Shown piece by piece: positions 53,684 to 64,000 of a stretch of 64,000 nucleotides of DNA. Under the pieces are notes generated by a model. That model was not told the DNA's origin, did no database searches, and worked only from the letters and a program-made list of their open reading frames with translations. Position numbers and translations under genes: made by a program. This DNA comes from Ophiostoma sp. CBS 140.51. Taxonomy: Eukaryota; Ascomycota; Sordariomycetes; Ophiostomatales; Ophiostomataceae. Where the stretch lies: the NCBI GenBank assembly GCA_029298735.1, contig JANSLP010000072.1, forward strand, positions 1 through 64,000, written 5' to 3'. The first letter of the stretch is position 1; every line of letters starts with the position of its first letter.

Positions 53684-54163
53684 TTACTGCTGCCCAGCAG
53701 CAAGAGCAACGGCGGCCGCAGCGTCATCAATAATCTTCTGGGCCTCCTCAACGACATCCTTGCCAAAAAAACCCTCAAGGGTTTCCGTGACCCGGATATC
53801 CCGCTCCGCAATGGTCTCGTTAGGTAGAGGAGACAACACGGACGCGACACCATCAAGTCGAGTCGGTGCAGCGGCCAGTTGGTTTCGTGCGTCTGCCAGG
53901 CGGAGCACGCAGCGAGCGTGCTCGCTGCGGAGGACAACAAGAAACATCCGTTCGCATGTTGGATTCTCAGAGGGGCTGGGGACGTGGCTGAAATTGTGAA
54001 AGGCGTCATCTTTAATTTCGAGGCGCTCCCGCTGCTCCTTCATGGCTTCGTCGACGTGGGCCTGGAGGACCTGGAGAATGGTGGTCTTGAGGACGTCAAA
54101 GGCAGCAGCGGTCTGCTGAAGGTTAGCGTTAGCCAGAGCGTTGTTCTGGTTGTTGGCGGCCAT
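53684..54163 (-). CDS. Hypothetical protein, 159 residues
   Basis: Uninterrupted frame starting MAANNQNNALANANLQQTAA with a Thr/Asn-rich T-rich leader upstream. It looks helical: LKTTILQVLQAHVDEAMKEQ, a middle with FLVVLRSEHARCVLRLADAR, and a C-terminal helix ending in an Ala-rich run. There is no signal peptide or membrane segment. No family recognised. The protein-like codon pattern and lack of a competing frame support a real gene. Confidence 0.6.
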   Translation of the reverse strand: MAANNQNNALANANLQQTAAAFDVLKTTILQVLQAHVDEAMKEQRERLEIKDDAFHNFSHVPSPSENPTCERMFLVVLRSEHARCVLRLADARNQLAAAPTRLDGVASVLSPLPNETIAERDIRVTETLEGFFGKDVVEEAQKIIDDAAAAVALAAGQQ

Positions 54164-55657
54164 TGTTACCTACCTGTTTTGTTTTTGAGAAGGGTTCTGA
54201 GTGTATTTTTTATTGTTGTTGTTTTGAGTTTTTTTTTGTTGTCTTTCCAGAAGATGATTCTAGAGAGAATGTTGGTTGGAGTTCTTGCTGCTGCTGTTGT
54301 TGATGTTGTTATTGCTGATGAGGATAGAGAAGAAAATTGAATCACAACTGAGAGGGACTTCACTTGCCTTTTTAAAATACATCGTGATCATGGCCATGAG
54401 ACGGAGATGTTCATAAGAACATGCAGGACCTCTTCAGAGCTCATGATAGACTTCTATTATCCTAATGAACATGAGGATTAGTAGCATCTCTTAGTTGGGC
54501 GGTTGTGAACAAAATTGAGAAGTCTGTTTTACGGAACAAAGACGAACAAAACTTTGCCTATCGTTCATGATATCAAAAACATTGTGACAAAGAAAGGGAA
54601 CAGGCAGAAAATACACATTGCCGATTTCTTGAGATAACACGTAAACAGTTTATTCCTTGTTTATTTTGTGAGTGATTATGGTTGTTCTTGGTTCAATCAG
54701 TTCTTCAATGACGCCTTTTGAAAACCAAAGAATTATAATGGTAGCAAAAAAGACGATGTTAATAGTAACAAAACTTTTATTTTTTTTAAAAAAAAAAGAA
54801 AGTACACGGCGTCGTAAGGCTGTATTTTCTACTGGATAAATAGAAGTTCAAGCATCACGAGGCTGAAGTGCATATCGTTATATCGGCAGAGTCAAAACAC
54901 GTACAATGCATAAAATAAGTCAGCCTCGTAGCCTCGCTTGATGGTGTTTGCCATTGCAGAGAAGGCTACGTTACAGTCGAGACTGAAGTCCACGGCTCTA
55001 CCGAGTTAACAACCGGTTATTTGATATGCCATTCTGCCCAAGAACCCCCGTGTCGTACGAGATGTCCTGTCTGGGTCTTTGCAACACGACAGCCGTAATT
55101 GCGTGCTCTCATGGCATACTGTCCTGGAAAACACAGGAGCACGCCTGCCCTTTGTACTCGATATAAAGAGACAGTTTACGAACTTCCTGTTGTGGCAGCT
55201 GTTGTCAACCGGGATGTACGACGTCGACATCAACATCCATGAGTAACGACTACATACTTGTACAAAGTTACGACATACTTGATAGCACATGTTCCGGGAA
55301 ACGGCTGGTCCGTGTCTTGCGTGAATCATAAACAAGGAAATGAGAGCAAGAAAAAGACGGAGAACACACTGACGCATAGACCACAAATCACAACGCGAGT
55401 CTTGCCTCTCTCTCGAGTTACACGGCCGTGCCTGTACCTGTGTTTCTACGCCGGTGTTGATGCCGGTGTTGATTGATGGTGGGATACACAAATGATGGAA
55501 TATGTATGGTTGTGCAAGATGCCAGCGAGTGAATTCTGAGTACACATGAATGTCGTATGCACACTTTGGGGGATGACTACGAGTAGGACAACATTGAGAG
55601 GGCGGGACGAGTCGAGGGAGTTTTTGCATTTTGTAGTTTGCAGACGCGAGACATACA

Positions 55658-55720
55658 GGGAACATGGCAGGGACATGGCAGGGACATGGCAGGCTGGCAG
55701 GCTGGCAGGGTCAAAGACAT
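55658..55720 (+). repeat. Short tandem repeat, GGGACATGGCA units
   Basis: About three units of GGGACATGGCA (the first with one extra A) run into three GGCTGGCA-like units. Confidence 0.75.
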
Positions 55721-58142
55721 ATGTAGGGAGAAAACAGGAGACGACAGGAAGGCGTTGGAAAGAGGGATGTATCTGCATCTAAATGGAGACATTGCCAGAA
55801 ACAAGAGACAGACAGTCGACACGGTAACACGGCGTTGGTACCGGTGTGCAAGTCCCGGATGTCGTTCATGGCAGCGGATAGTCGCCTCCTTTTGTTCTTT
55901 TCTCATTCCCAGGCGAGCGCCGTTGTCTTTCCTGCCAGCTTCGTCTATGTACCCTCTCGCCTGTTTACTTGCTCTTTATGGCGATATCCGCGTTCGCCAG
56001 TTTTTTATTGCCCGAATGTCTTGCAGTGAATGTCTTGCCGCGATGTCTCGTCTGTTATGTCTCGCTCTCCTGTCTTGTCCCGCCCTCCCCTACCTTACGT
56101 TCTTTCTTCCAGCCCAACCCAACCAGCCCTGGAGAAAGAGAGACATAACAGAATAATAAAACCGCGAGGGCCGCTAAGGCTGTTCTCCCCTCCCGCTGAG
56201 GGCAGGGACGCAAGGGCCGGGATGTGCGTGGCTCCATGGCAAGGAGGAAGAAGAAAGAAACGGTGAGATGAGATGGGCGGAGATGCATATTCGAACCAAC
56301 AACGCAAGGGCAATTGGCATCATTGTGGCAGAGACATTTCTGCACAGTCTTTGCACAGCACAGGAATGCAATAAATAAAGACACAAAACAAGCAATAAGA
56401 AGCAACCAACAAGAAGCAGAAATAGACTCACACGCGCACAACTTGGACGCCATTGCCACTTCTTTGTGGATCATCATGTGGCAGTGGCATGCGTCTGGCA
56501 TGCAGAGTCTCGTTTCGCTGCAGCAACGGTGCTGAGCATCGTGCGCCAATGCAGTCTCGATGGAGTCCTTCTGTGGAAATGAAGTCACTAATGTAAAGTA
56601 CGATGCAAGCACTCGTAAAAATGGACTGGCCCCCAACACCGTGGACCCCAAACATTGCACACGCATTGCGTCGACATTGCATGTTCATGCCTTCCTTTGT
56701 TTCTTTTTGCCTCCTTTTATTTCTTTATTTTCTTTTTGATTCTCTGTCTTGCTGTGATCGTCGTGGATACTCAAGATCCTCTTTTCTTGTCTTTGCGTCG
56801 TCGTCCCGTCCTTCTTTTATTCTCCGTTAGTTTTCCGTGTTCATTTCCATTGGGCTGATGATGGTCACGCGGTGTGGATTCAAAACAAGGAGAAGGAGAG
56901 ACACAAAAAGGAAATTCGGAGGAAAGCAAGGAGATGAACAAAAGGAACAGAAGAAAGGCCAAAAACAGATGAAGGAACAAAAGGAACAAAAAGAAAGCTT
57001 GGACTTGTCCAGGGTCTAGACTCCGCCACCAGGCCCCCCTGTTCGTTCGGCGAGCCCCCATTTTTGATTTCTGGGCTTGGGCCATCCTTGGAGGTCTTGG
57101 AAGACCCTTGGAAACCCATTTATTTCCGTTTTTGGCACATTCTGAAAGCTGCTGGCGCTGATGGCGGTCATGCTGCTCATGGCAATCCTTCCCAGGAGCC
57201 CACCGCCCACCGCTCCCTTGCCTCCTCCCGAAATAGGGTAGCTGGGATCGTGTGGTGGCGTTTTTTACGGGCTCGTTTGGTGTCTTGTCCTGCCATGTGC
57301 CTCCTTTTCTTATTTCTTATTTTCTTATTCCTTGAGTGTCTTTTATTTCTTATTTTCTTCTTTCCTTGCGAGTATTTCTTATTTCTCACGGACTATTTAC
57401 ATCTTATTTTTTTTTTATTACGGTCTCCTGTCATGATCTTATTTTACATCTCACCTTTCACCTTAGTTCCCGCCGCCCGGCCCGCGACCAGAAAAGGCAG
57501 CTTTCGGTGTCTGTCGAGTCGTTCCGTGTTCTTTCTGCATTCTTCCCCAGTGACACTGCTGCATCTCGTATCTCGCAGGCGTTCATCCTGTCAGGCCACT
57601 CGCCATAATGTACGCTGAGCGCCGAATGCCTCCTTTGACCAGCCTGACCAGCCCGACCAGCCTGCCGTCATTGTAAATCAGCGTAATTGTCTCTCCTTTT
57701 TCTGCCTTCTTGTTGCTCATTGTCTCTCGCTTCCCAGGTCGAGCCAAAAGTGAGCCAAAAATCATACCCTGCATTCAATAGCGTTGCGATGGAACATGGC
57801 CCAACGCCGATAGCTCACTTTTTCTCTCCCACACGTCTCCAAATTTACATTTCCATCGACAGCCCCTCCCTGCGGCATCGTCCCTTGACCATCTCCCACT
57901 GTCTCCACCACTATTCCTAGTCCGCGTAGTTTTGTGCCATGCCATGCCTCTCGACGACGCCATGTCCGCAACGCAACGCCACCCATGAATACATCTGCAT
58001 TTTTGTATCCCTGCCCCAGTTCTATCTCATCTGTCGTATCTCATCTTTTCCTTTTCTGTCCTGTTCTCCATCCCACCATCCCACCATCCGACTGGAGAAC
58101 TGAGACTGGATCTCTCATTCGCGAGACTCTCCTTGTGGAACA

Positions 58143-58190
58143 GTGTGGATGTGTGGATGTGTGGATGTGTGGATGTGTGGATGTGTGGAT
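58143..58190 (+). repeat. (GTGTGGAT)6 octamer array
   Basis: Six perfect copies of GTGTGGAT, followed by a partial GATGTGGAT. It is a length-variable minisatellite candidate and lies outside any supported gene. Confidence 0.95.
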
Positions 58191-59476
58191 GATGTGGATT
58201 GTCAACCAGGTCACGCTTGTGACCGAGTGCCAAACGATGAACATCATGTCACTGCAGGAGCAGGAGGACAAGGATTTCCTGAGGACAAAAAAAGGATCAG
58301 AACAGCCAAGGCGCGCGGAGCACAACGCCAACGGACGCCAACGACGCCAACACTGTCGAGTGGGCCAGTGTGTGCTGGAGGGTGCCACCGACCGCCAACG
58401 CCAAACGAAAGAGGGTCCAGCCCGAACATACCCCAGCACACCCAGCCAGCCCAGTGGCGCCAAGTTGCACACCTACACCCCCGATGCGGTAATACCAAGT
58501 CGCCCCAGCACACCTAAGTGAGTAAAAAGCTCGGACAAGAGCGTGCACCAGCCGTGCACGGACAAGGGTTTGGGTACAGATGGTGCAGATGCATCTCGCT
58601 TCATTCCGTTTGGTGTGGCCACTCGGGGGTTAGGACACAGCTTTAGTGGAAGGGTGTGCGCGTGGAACGGCAAGAAGTGTGGTGGGGAGGACAAGGAAAG
58701 GACAAGGAGATGGTGGATGGGATGTGTGGGTGGGTAGGGAGAAGAGGAGAGGAGAGAAGGAGAAGGAGAAGGAGAGGAGAAACAAGACAAAAAAGAGGGA
58801 TAAACGAGGGCGATGTTCGAGGGAAGAGACGAGGAAACGAGGAACGTGAGAGATAAAATAAGACATGGCACGGTGACAGATTCTCCACAGAGGGAGACAG
58901 GCAAAAGGAGAACTTACTCGTAAGAAAGACAATAAGACAAGTAAGGGTGTGCTCTTGTAAAGAGCAACGATTATCGATTCCAAGGACGCAGAAAGAAGGA
59001 AGCAAAGAAGAAACGAACAAAAGGACTGCATACCCCCGAAATTCTGCCAAGGAAAGAACCAAGAATTTAAACATCAACAAAGCCCAACGTCTTTTTGCGT
59101 CTTTTTCTTGTCTTTCTCGTCTATTTCCCGTTTCTTCGACAGTCACCCGTCTCGGCATCCCACATTCCAGTCGGGCAGGAACCCAAACGAAGACAAGAGA
59201 GGAATTCAAACAAAACGAAACAAAAGGACGATTAAAGTACGATCCGATTCAAGGACAGAAACACGAAACACAAGAACACAAACGATCTTCATAAACATCT
59301 CGACAGACTTTCGTCTTTCGTCCCTTTCAACTCAACATCACGAAAACATTACGAAGTCAGCATCAACATTAAACAATAAGGAACACAATCATTTGCGCAG
59401 TCGCTTGTCGGCATCCACACATCATCATCATCATCATCAACTACTTCGACGACACATCACTTCATCAACACACACA

Positions 59477-60310
59477 ATGGCCCAGATCGCCTCGCTACAA
59501 CTGTCGGCGCTGCCTTCACTCCAGTCCCTTCCTTCCCTGACAGAACTCGGTCTTTTGGGCCAGCCACAACAGCTCTGGAAGGCCTGGTTCTCGGCAGCAT
59601 CGGCGGCGTCCTCCACCGACCTGAGGTGCTCAAAGACAAAGATAAAGACAAAGAAGTCGCCCAAAACATCACCACGCAAATCAAGACAAACGCCTTCACC
59701 GCCGCCGTCACCATCTGTACGAGGGCACTCACCAGCACGGAAACGGAGAGCACTTTCGCCAGAGGACGACAAAAAAGAGCAGGAGCCTGCTCAAACAAAG
59801 GAGGAGGACGAGGACGAGGAGGATGACAACGTCTTCGCCGACCCAGAGAGCGATGTCGACGATGCGGAGGACGCAGACGACACAGAGGACAGCCCAGACG
59901 ACACAACCGGCTGGCAGCTCGGCCAAGGCCCGGGACTGGGTCCCAGCCTAGATCTGCCCATCCGCCGGCTGCTGCCCGTGGGTGCAGGTCCTCTCCCACG
60001 TCCATTGCCGTCACTGGAGCAGCACATGCCGAGTCTGCCGAGTCTGCCGGGGTTGAGTTGGCCGCCGGCGACGCCCAGCACGCCAAAGCGAAAGAGGGAG
60101 GACAAGGAGGTGGAGGCAGCACCGCCTACACCGACTTCTCCATCTACCGTCTCGGCGACTGCGTCGCCTTCGACGCCGCCCGTCTATGTTTTGTACAAGT
60201 TCGACCGTGTTGACCAGCTCGGCGGCCAGCGACGGGGCCAACGTGGTGCACGCTCGCCGGGAAAGTCGGCACACTCGTCACCCGTGCGGCAGTCGCCACT
60301 GCGGGCATGA
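59477..60310 (+). CDS. Proline/acid-rich hypothetical protein
   Basis: Single exon, 277 residues, after a long A/C-rich leader. It starts MAQIASLQLSALPSLQSLPS with a Leu/Pro/Ser-rich N-terminus. This is followed by a basic Ser-Pro segment (about 50-95) with likely nuclear-localisation sequence (ARKRR), a strongly acidic block (about 100-145), and Pro-rich segments with PKRKRE. It is mostly disordered, with no enzyme fold. A second frame is open across 59566-59825 and could be an alternative exon. No family recognised. Confidence 0.55.
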   Translation: MAQIASLQLSALPSLQSLPSLTELGLLGQPQQLWKAWFSAASAASSTDLRCSKTKIKTKKSPKTSPRKSRQTPSPPPSPSVRGHSPARKRRALSPEDDKKEQEPAQTKEEDEDEEDDNVFADPESDVDDAEDADDTEDSPDDTTGWQLGQGPGLGPSLDLPIRRLLPVGAGPLPRPLPSLEQHMPSLPSLPGLSWPPATPSTPKRKREDKEVEAAPPTPTSPSTVSATASPSTPPVYVLYKFDRVDQLGGQRRGQRGARSPGKSAHSSPVRQSPLRA

Positions 60311-60497
60311 TGCAGGATGACGTTAATGACTTTGATTATGGCTCTTTTTGTTTTGTCTAGGTTTATGCGGGTGTTTGGTGTTCGGTGTTTAGGTTTGATT
60401 TTGTTTGTTCTAGATTTATTTATTGGGTATCATAGCGAGCGATCGACTCTTTACATTTTTAAATGGAAATACATTTACTTCTCACATCCTTTTCTTT

Positions 60498-63335
60498 CTA
60501 CGTCCTCTTCGACCTGAAAAACTGCCCCATTGTGCCGAGCATCCCCGCCAAACCTTTCTCTTCACTGCCGGCGGCCATCCCGCCGCGGATCCAGCCTGGT
60601 AGTTTGGAGCGAATCCTCGGCGACGCGAAACGGTGGTCACACAGGACGATCGCTGCGTAGTCGTTGCGGTGGCGGATGGCGCGGCCAATGGACTGGTTGA
60701 CGGCGCGCATACAGGCGTTTTCGTAGAATTCGCGGGCTCTGAGACTTCCGGAGGACCTACCAGAGGCAGGGACGGAGGTAATCTTTCCCCCAAGACTGCC
60801 TCCGGCAGTCCCAGCACCGCCCGCTTCGTCATCAAGACCTCCTTTGGAGGTCTCCGCTGTCTCAATGTACTCCATCCTTGCTTTCCAGTCCGGCGAGTGC
60901 AGATTGGGAAACGGCAGCCCCACAATCACAACACACCGTCCCAACCGATCAGCAAAGTTGATGCCTTCGCTCATTTTTCCGCCGACCACACTGAGCAGAA
61001 GGGCACCAGTCTGTTTTGTATCCTTGGACGGGTCGAGAATGGCTTTCGAGTAGGCGGCTAGCACATCGTCACTGGATGCACCCCGGGTCTCTCTGAACAC
61101 GGCCTTTTTCGTCTGCAGGCGGTCCCACATGGAGGGCACACTCTTGTCGGTAGAGGCCATCCACACCTTTGTCACTTCATCCAGGTAGCCGTAGCTGGGA
61201 AAGAAGACGACGACACCGTCCGGGACGACGGTACAGAGGTTGAGGAGTGCCTGGCCGAGATCACGCACCAACGGCAGCTGGCTCCGTTTGGAAAAGGAAA
61301 AATCAAAGACAGTGCCAGACCCGCCATTGGGCCCGGCCTTCATCCCTCCCAGTGTCCAGACACACAGGTTCTCCGGCGGGATGACGTGGCCGCAGCTCAG
61401 GGTGGTAATCTTGCCGGGGGCATGGGTCGGGAAAAGGTGGGTGCGGTAGTCGGCAAAGGGTGCCATGGTGCCTCCCGCCAGAATGACGGCACGGGCATCG
61501 GCGGCAATGGAGGAAAACGCGTGGGTAGGGGACAACAACAGGTAGGACAGCTTAATGTCTTTCTGTTGGCCCCCTTCTGGTGGAAGCACCTCGTAAAAGA
61601 TGCGGCCTTCACTGGCGAGGTTGGTCAAAGCAAGGAGGAAGGATGACAACGTATGGAGGACGGGACTGCTCTTCTCTTTCTCGATCGTCCCGGCCGTTCC
61701 GGCCTCGTCGGCATCCTCAACATACGCTGCATAGCTCTCCACTTTGTAGGCCAGCTTGGCCTCCTGGATGTACTTGACCAGCGCAAACAGGTTGATCTGG
61801 TCGGCGCCCTTGTGTTTGAGCAGGGCGGTGGGGTCGACAATGCCTGACCCAGAGGCAGAAGACGACGCCTCCAAGGTCGTCGTCAACCACGCACTCAGTC
61901 CTTGCACGACTCGCGCCAACTGGCCAACCATCACCCGGCTCGCGCCCTTGAGCTTCTTGCCAAAGCGGCGGACGTACACTTCGAGTAGCTTGCGAGCGCG
62001 TCTGAGCTCGGACAGTCGCAGAGCAGCCGCATGAACACTCGCCACGGCGTCCATAATGTTGTGCGCTTCGTCGACAATGACAATGCTGTTGCGGCGGTCG
62101 AGCTTGATGCCGAGAGCCTCGCGGGCCGCTTTTTGGAGCAGCAGGGGATAGGGGAGGGTAATGATTTCGGCTCCAGGGACGGCTGTTCGGGATGCGTAGT
62201 AGGGGCACACGTGTAGTCGCGACCCCAACTGGTACAGATCTTCAATGTCGGGTAGGGTGGCCAAAGTCGTATCTCTAAACTGGAGGGCACCGCTCGGGTT
62301 GTTGGATGGGATAAACTTGCACCCCTTGGCGTCTTCCTTGTCGCTCGCCTTCTTGGGTTTCTGCAGCTCGGCACAGCGGTCATTGATGGCGGCGACAGAA
62401 CCCAAGCGGACCACGGCGGGGTTGATGCATAGTCGCTGGCGGGACGAGAGGGGGACGTGCTTGATCGGTTCAGAGGAGGAGGAGGAGGAGGAGGAGGAGT
62501 CGCCGTGTTTGTCGGCCTGCTTCGCCGACTGTGCACTCGGCATCGACGACGGAAAGGTCGGCCGCCGCAGCTCGGCAATAAACTGTGTCAGCTGCGAGTG
62601 TGTGCGCGATGTGTAGTAAATCTTGACGTGGTCATCCAAGTCATCGTCGTTGGCGTCGTCCGTTGTTGTGGTTGGCTTCCCCGCCACCAAGCCCGCCTTC
62701 TCCATCATGGCCCTCGTCTCTGCCGAGAACCACGACAGGCGGTCGTCGCTGTCGTGCGGCCGGCCGGTCCCTACACTGTCATCCCCATCGCCCAGCAAAA
62801 ACTCGGCATCCTCGTCGTCCTCTGCCTTTTTTGCTCGCGAGCGTGAGCCGTCGTCGATGCGTCGTCTTTTGTTTCGATCGCCGCGGGCCTGATTTGCCTC
62901 CACTTTCTCCCTCCTTCTGGCCGCCGCCAGTCTGGCCTCCCGCCGCTCCCACCGCCCGGCCAGCTCTGCCCGCCGCTGCCGCAGCATCTGCTCGACCACC
63001 CAGTCGGGTTCGTCGCCCATGTCGGCGGGTTTGAGGGACGCCTCAAAGGCTTCCCGCTTGTGGCTGCGCAACCATGTCAGGGCGGCACACAACAGGGACA
63101 GCGACTTGCCCGTGCCCGTGGGCGACTCCAGGATGCCGACATGGCCGTCGCCTTGCTCACAGACATCGTACACTGTCTTCATGAACTGCATCTGGACATC
63201 GTAGGGTGTGTACGGGTGGTGGTACTTGGCGGCGGCCGTCTCGGCGCTCGTGGAGGCATTGTCGATTAAGGGCAGGGGAGGGGGATTTCGGTGTGGAATC
63301 GTCGCCGAAGCCGTTGTCGGACTGGATGCCGTCAT
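60498..63335 (-). CDS. CHL1: Fe-S DNA helicase Chl1 (DDX11 family)
   Basis: XPD-like 5'-3' DNA helicase needed for sister-chromatid cohesion and replication-fork repair. Single exon, 945 residues, usual length. HHPYTPYDVQMQFMKTVYD is the family N-terminus. Walker A is ESPTGTGKSLSLL (residues 70-82). The four Fe-S cysteines are in RLCINP, DRCAEL, KGCKFI and HVCPYY (about 303, 320, 338, 376), and the DEAH box is in VIVDEAHNIMDAV (about 422). C-terminal helicase motifs are VVGGKMSEGINFADRLGR and QSIGRAIRHRNDYAAIVL. A nine-Ser run from GAG/GGA repeats (about 62478-62502 on the + strand) is a species-specific insert. Two MCB boxes lie upstream. Confidence 0.96.
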   Translation of the reverse strand: MTASSPTTASATIPHRNPPPLPLIDNASTSAETAAAKYHHPYTPYDVQMQFMKTVYDVCEQGDGHVGILESPTGTGKSLSLLCAALTWLRSHKREAFEASLKPADMGDEPDWVVEQMLRQRRAELAGRWERREARLAAARRREKVEANQARGDRNKRRRIDDGSRSRAKKAEDDEDAEFLLGDGDDSVGTGRPHDSDDRLSWFSAETRAMMEKAGLVAGKPTTTTDDANDDDLDDHVKIYYTSRTHSQLTQFIAELRRPTFPSSMPSAQSAKQADKHGDSSSSSSSSSEPIKHVPLSSRQRLCINPAVVRLGSVAAINDRCAELQKPKKASDKEDAKGCKFIPSNNPSGALQFRDTTLATLPDIEDLYQLGSRLHVCPYYASRTAVPGAEIITLPYPLLLQKAAREALGIKLDRRNSIVIVDEAHNIMDAVASVHAAALRLSELRRARKLLEVYVRRFGKKLKGASRVMVGQLARVVQGLSAWLTTTLEASSSASGSGIVDPTALLKHKGADQINLFALVKYIQEAKLAYKVESYAAYVEDADEAGTAGTIEKEKSSPVLHTLSSFLLALTNLASEGRIFYEVLPPEGGQQKDIKLSYLLLSPTHAFSSIAADARAVILAGGTMAPFADYRTHLFPTHAPGKITTLSCGHVIPPENLCVWTLGGMKAGPNGGSGTVFDFSFSKRSQLPLVRDLGQALLNLCTVVPDGVVVFFPSYGYLDEVTKVWMASTDKSVPSMWDRLQTKKAVFRETRGASSDDVLAAYSKAILDPSKDTKQTGALLLSVVGGKMSEGINFADRLGRCVVIVGLPFPNLHSPDWKARMEYIETAETSKGGLDDEAGGAGTAGGSLGGKITSVPASGRSSGSLRAREFYENACMRAVNQSIGRAIRHRNDYAAIVLCDHRFASPRIRSKLPGWIRGGMAAGSEEKGLAGMLGTMGQFFRSKRT

Positions 63336-64000
63336 TGTGTATGGTCGTGATCACTGGTATTTGTTGTTGACTTGGATGTGTCGTTGGCCATCAACAACGA
63401 TCGTCTTTGGTGGTTATCGGTATCGCCACACTTTTCTTAGGGAGACGCGTTTTTGGTGATGCAGGACGCGTCCAGAGTTTAATTGATTTTGGTGGGGCCG
63501 CATACAGTGATTGCCACCTGGCGGGTGGTTGGTCAACGGTCAGTGGGCCGTTGGCGTTCAGTTCGTGTTTTGCCCCTGTATTTTTGACCTTTAGCGGGAG
63601 CGGCCCTACAATCCAGGGGAAAGATGGGAAAGATGTTCGCAAGGGGCCGACAATGCTTATTTTTAGCGGCACATACGACAGGACATAGGAGGATGATCCA
63701 ACAACGTCGATTGTCGATGTGGCATGGTCATTATGTGAGTACATTTTTAGTGGGGGGAAATGAAAGAAGAAAATAAAATGAAAAATAAAAAATAAAAAAA
63801 AGGCATAAAAAGATGCATATCATAGATAATACTTCCCCCATGTTGAACGTAAACAGTGTGTGTAAGGCTAGGAGGTGACAGCAAGGGAACGCCGCAAGCA
63901 GGTGCCGTCCATCCACTGTAAATCAACGCACTGAAAGACAGTAATATGATACTGCACCAGCTCGAAACAACAATTCGATTTGAACAAGGACCTTTGTGTC
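63336..64000. promoter_or_regulatory. CHL1 promoter region with two MCB boxes
   Basis: ACGCGT occurs at 63445-63450 and 63466-63471, 110-136 bp upstream of the CHL1 ATG. Beyond 63750 the DNA is A-rich and no gene is seen to the window end. Confidence 0.55.

Larger units (their letters stand above)
54164..59476. other. 5.3-kb gene-poor region
   Basis: No supported gene. It holds homopolymer A tracts near 54780, short tandem repeats (55658-55720, 58143-58190), an A/G-rich block at 56880-57010, and T-rich blocks near 56690-56830 and 57300-57430. The last 600 bp, A/C-rich, probably form the leader of the gene at 59477. The longest open stretch (55006-55665, minus) lacks any domain or compositional sign of coding. 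Confidence 0.5.

Noticed and set aside
55006..55665. 219-codon open stretch on the minus strand
   Set aside because: No domain, scattered Cys/Arg/His composition typical of chance frames, no splice context or partner; lies in repeat-rich DNA.
59457..60122. 221-codon minus-strand frame opposite the proline/acid-rich gene
   Set aside because: Composition (Arg, Pro, Ala, Leu runs) mirrors the GC-rich plus-strand gene; a shadow.
1..64000. CRISPR arrays, bacterial operons, intact transposons
   Set aside because: No direct-repeat/spacer pattern, no ribosome-binding-site spacing, no transposase, reverse transcriptase or terminal inverted repeats seen.

Overview
The window is nuclear DNA of a filamentous ascomycete, most likely a Sordariomycete. 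The evidence is short introns (about 40-180 nt) with GTRNGT donors and CTAAC-type branch sites, long CT-rich leaders, no operons, and fungal orthologues of CMR1, ATG26, BSD2, CTP1, CDC7, the condensin Ycs4 subunit, the complex I GRIM-19 subunit and CHL1. No rRNA, CRISPR array or intact transposon was seen.

Region 1 (238-12344) is an accessory metabolic gene cluster that, inside this window, contains no backbone synthase. In order it holds a berberine-bridge-type FAD oxidase (-), a short-chain dehydrogenase (+), a 3-hydroxyisobutyrate-dehydrogenase-like reductase (-), a cytochrome P450 (-), a class A flavin monooxygenase (+), a second 3-hydroxyisobutyrate-dehydrogenase-like reductase (-) and a metallo-beta-lactamase-fold hydrolase (+). 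Three head-to-head promoters share short motifs, notably TACCCCA/TGGGGTA and two 12-mers, which suggests common control. The enzyme set fits oxidation, ring or lactone opening and further reduction of a small aromatic or lactone compound. The substrate cannot be read from the sequence.

Region 2 (12.6-25 kb) is an unstable stretch. It has a protein kinase gene whose frame is broken, a decayed copy of the 3' end of the hydrolase gene, an intact tRNA-Lys(CTT), a fungal protein of unknown function, a polyglutamine/low-complexity gene with a possible zinc-binding tail, fragmentary coding-like DNA, a probable Mtf2-type mitochondrial protein, and a large kinase-like pseudogene with one nonsense codon and two frame changes.

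Region 3 (25-64 kb) is conserved housekeeping chromosome: CMR1-type WD40 protein, Atg26 sterol glucosyltransferase, a secreted carboxylesterase, protein-L-isoaspartate methyltransferase, Bsd2-type adaptor, a probable complex III assembly factor, citrate carrier, a frameshifted coiled-coil ORF, Cdc7 kinase and condensin subunit 1 in a divergent pair, GRIM-19, a small hypothetical gene, a 5.3-kb gene-poor stretch, a proline/acid-rich protein and Chl1 helicase. ACGCGT (MCB-type) boxes sit upstream of CMR1, between CDC7 and the condensin gene, and twice upstream of CHL1, consistent with shared S-phase expression. Intron boundaries were placed by eye from splice consensus plus protein-family continuity. 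Every multi-exon model given as intact sums to a multiple of three; the kinase gene at 12649 and the coiled-coil gene at 45026 do not, and their frame breaks are described.
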